Assembly: GCA_905198865.1 (NCBI GenBank) | Contig: CAJKEB010000044.1 | Location: 1 to 14,701, forward strand | Reading direction: 5' to 3' | Origin: an uncultured Eubacteriales bacterium | GTDB taxonomy: Bacteria; Bacillota; Clostridia; Monoglobales; Monoglobaceae | Length of the DNA stretch: 14,701 bases | Shown: piece by piece, positions 14,610 through 14,701 of the stretch | How the letters are laid out: each line of letters opens with the position of its first letter | Position numbering within the stretch: position 1 is the first letter of the stretch | The notes under the pieces: model-generated | What the model was told of the DNA's origin: nothing | Seen by the model: only the letters and a program-made list of their open reading frames with translations | Databases searched by the model: none | Made by a program: the position numbers and the translations under genes

Positions 14610-14638
14610 ATTATAAGTTACCGTTAATTCCATGTCAA
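14610..14638 (-). promoter_or_regulatory. Consensus sigma-A promoter for recA
   Basis: On the minus strand TTGACA (14638-14633), a 17-nt spacer and TATAAT (14615-14610) are all consensus. Transcription should start near 14603, giving a leader of about 98 nt before ATG 14505. A 14-bp perfect palindrome, AGTTTTTAAAAACT (14641-14654), sits just upstream of the -35 and could serve as an A/T-rich UP element or a protein site. No LexA box of the Gram-positive GAAC-N4-GTTC type is visible between 14506 and 14701. Confidence 0.88.
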
Positions 14639-14701
14639 GCAGTTTTTAAAAACTTTTATCAAATATATTGATGTATATCGCGTAAATATTTTACCATTTT
14701 A

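Noticed and set aside
14506..14701. LexA box upstream of recA
   Set aside because: Scanned for GAAC-N4-GTTC and close variants; only unrelated A/T-rich matches were found.

Overview
The window looks like a chromosomal segment from a member of the Bacillota, class Clostridia, most likely a gut-type relative of Oscillospirales. That placement is an inference from three things: gene content (FabK as enoyl reductase, the order recA-recX-rimO-pgsA, a short Cys-rich protein of a clostridial type), AGGAGG-type ribosome sites, and A/T-rich intergenic DNA with consensus sigma-A promoters. All supported genes lie on the minus strand, so transcription runs from high to low coordinates. I see no rRNA, tRNA, CRISPR array, transposase or phage gene.

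Read in the direction of transcription, the first block is DNA repair, ribosome modification and phospholipid synthesis: a strong promoter (14610-14638), recA, recX, rimO and pgsA. The second block is an almost complete type II fatty-acid synthesis cluster: plsX, fabH, fabK, fabD, fabG, acpP and fabF. FabD and AcpP supply malonyl-ACP, FabH starts the chain, FabF elongates it, FabG and FabK perform the two reductions, PlsX passes acyl groups to phospholipid synthesis, and PgsA makes phosphatidylglycerolphosphate. FabZ (dehydratase) and the acetyl-CoA carboxylase genes are not here. Between acpP and fabF is a 259-bp gap holding a 20-bp-stem hairpin and a 135-bp element with terminal inverted repeats that resembles a MITE.

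The third block is rnc, an unusual 412-aa gene, a 58-aa Cys-rich gene and hslO (Hsp33). The rnc/412-aa and 412-aa/58-aa junctions overlap by a few bases, which implies translational coupling. The 412-aa protein has a soluble N-terminal half with a possible PD-(D/E)XK-like nuclease motif and a membrane-embedded C-terminal half; it is the least explained gene here. After hslO, a perfect extended -10 promoter starts a separate transcript for a gluconate 5-dehydrogenase-type SDR, which ends in a hairpin and then an intrinsic terminator near the left edge.

Shine-Dalgarno placement moves three starts inward from the longest reading frame: recA to 14505, fabH to 9730 and acpP to 5971. rimO appears to start with TTG.
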